Positions 8,093-8,817 of a stretch of 8,817 nucleotides of DNA are shown here, piece after piece. The notes beneath the pieces are model-generated. The model did not search any database and had not been told where the DNA came from. It saw only the letters and a program-made list of their open reading frames with translations. The position numbers and the translations under genes were made by a program. The stretch is from assembly GCA_015904055.1 (NCBI GenBank), contig JABMDE010000013.1:8930-17746 (forward strand), given 5' to 3'. The DNA is from Nitrospira sp. (GTDB lineage: Bacteria > Nitrospirota > Nitrospiria > Nitrospirales > Nitrospiraceae). Position 1 is the first letter of the stretch. Each line of letters opens with the position of its first letter.

Positions 8093-8817
8093 TCACGCCG
8101 TTCCGGCGGATCGGGAGATGCTCCGTAATGACCGACGACTTGGCCAGGGCATCCATGTCTGCTTCCTCGTCGAAACACTCGGGGTCCAGCTCGTCTTTTT
8201 TCATTGAATCCATCCGCAGGTCTTCCTCCTTCACCTGCGCCAGGTCATAGCGATCCAGATAGGTGACCGCCAATTCCCTGAAAATATAATCGATGATAGA
8301 CGTCGACATTTTGATACGGTCGTTCAACTTCACCGGCCCGTTGGGCTCGAATCTGGTAAAGACGAAGGCTTCGACGAATTCCTCCAGCGGCACGCCATGC
8401 TGCAAGCCGAGAGAAATGGCAATCGCAAAGCAATTCATGAGGCTTCGGAAGGCTGCTCCTTCCTTGTGCATATCCAGAAAAATTTCTCCGACCGTTCCAT
8501 CCTCATATTCCCCGGTACGGAGATACAGCTTGTGTCCCCCGACGATCGCTTTCTGCGTATAGCCGTTACGCCTGCTCGGCAACGGCCGCCGTTTGGCGAG
8601 ATATCGGACAAGCACACGTTCGGCGACTTTCTCCGCCATCGCCACAACATCGCTCACGGCTTCGACCGTCTTGCCGCTGTCCGTCGAGGCACTCAACGGC
8701 TGGCTGAGCTTTGACCCGTCACGGTAGAGCGCCACCGCCTTGACCATGCTCTTCCAGGCAAGCAGATATGCAGCCTTCACATCTTCCAAAGTAGCATCGG
8801 CCGGCATATTGATGGTC
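8031..8817 (-). CDS. nrdJ: Adenosylcobalamin-dependent (class II) ribonucleotide reductase, C-terminal part
   Basis: The enzyme reduces ribonucleotides to deoxyribonucleotides using a radical from coenzyme B12, so it works with or without oxygen. The 5' part lies beyond the window edge. The first complete codons read [13 protein letters not shown], a conserved stretch of the catalytic barrel, followed by [16 protein letters not shown]. After a linker comes the TSCPD-type domain ([72 protein letters not shown]). It continues with [20 protein letters not shown], an acidic segment and a Gly/Asn-rich linker. The frame stops at 8031 with VEIDHA, before the cysteine tail, which follows in the +1 frame down to 7886. 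As written, the enzyme could not be re-reduced normally. Given that it is usually essential, a sequence error or recoding is as likely as real loss. The gene is convergent with the membrane-protein gene. Confidence 0.93.
   Translation of the reverse strand, partial: TINMPADATLEDVKAAYLLAWKSMVKAVALYRDGSKLSQPLSASTDSGKTVEAVSDVVAMAEKVAERVLVRYLAKRRPLPSRRNGYTQKAIVGGHKLYLRTGEYEDGTVGEIFLDMHKEGAAFRSLMNCFAIAISLGLQHGVPLEEFVEAFVFTRFEPNGPVKLNDRIKMSTSIIDYIFRELAVTYLDRYDLAQVKEEDLRMDSMKKDELDPECFDEEADMDALAKSSVITEHLPIRRNGVKGNGNGNGHSVSRQVEIDHA

Overview
The window looks like a stretch of a free-living Gram-negative bacterial chromosome with moderately high GC. Two lipoproteins with outer-membrane-type signals, a vitamin B12-dependent ribonucleotide reductase of the [14 protein letters not shown] type, and a C-terminal zinc-ribbon membrane protein would fit Nitrospirota (Nitrospira-like). 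That placement is inference from gene style, not from a search. Nothing here is phage, plasmid or defence related; most genes are housekeeping.

Left third, minus strand: a promoter at about 2601-2629 drives a LysM/coiled-coil lipoprotein, then trpE (anthranilate synthase component I), then trpG (component II, cut by the window edge). The first two genes are 13 nt apart, so a cell-envelope lipoprotein appears to lead a tryptophan operon. Divergent from this promoter, on the plus strand, is ligA, a complete NAD-dependent DNA ligase.

Middle: directly behind ligA is a 179-bp element bounded by a perfect 13-bp inverted repeat, with further hairpins inside. The C-terminal remnant of a CorC/HlyC-type protein runs into it from the other side and takes its stop codon near the element's edge. 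After a non-coding stretch comes a minus-strand pair: a two-ACT-domain protein followed 3 bp later by rlpA (septal lytic transglycosylase lipoprotein). The SPOR domain of rlpA is split by a single-base frame change.

Right third: a plus-strand gene for a single-pass membrane protein with a C-terminal four-cysteine domain, preceded by a palindrome beside a TATATA box. A convergent intergenic region rich in RNA-like stems follows. Last is the 3' part of nrdJ on the minus strand, whose cysteine tail is again in a different frame from the body.

The most unusual points are the 179-bp structured element, the stem-rich convergent region at 7628-7751, and the repeated single-base disruptions (rlpA, nrdJ, perhaps the corC remnant). 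The last may be sequence errors in short homopolymers, true decay, or recoding.
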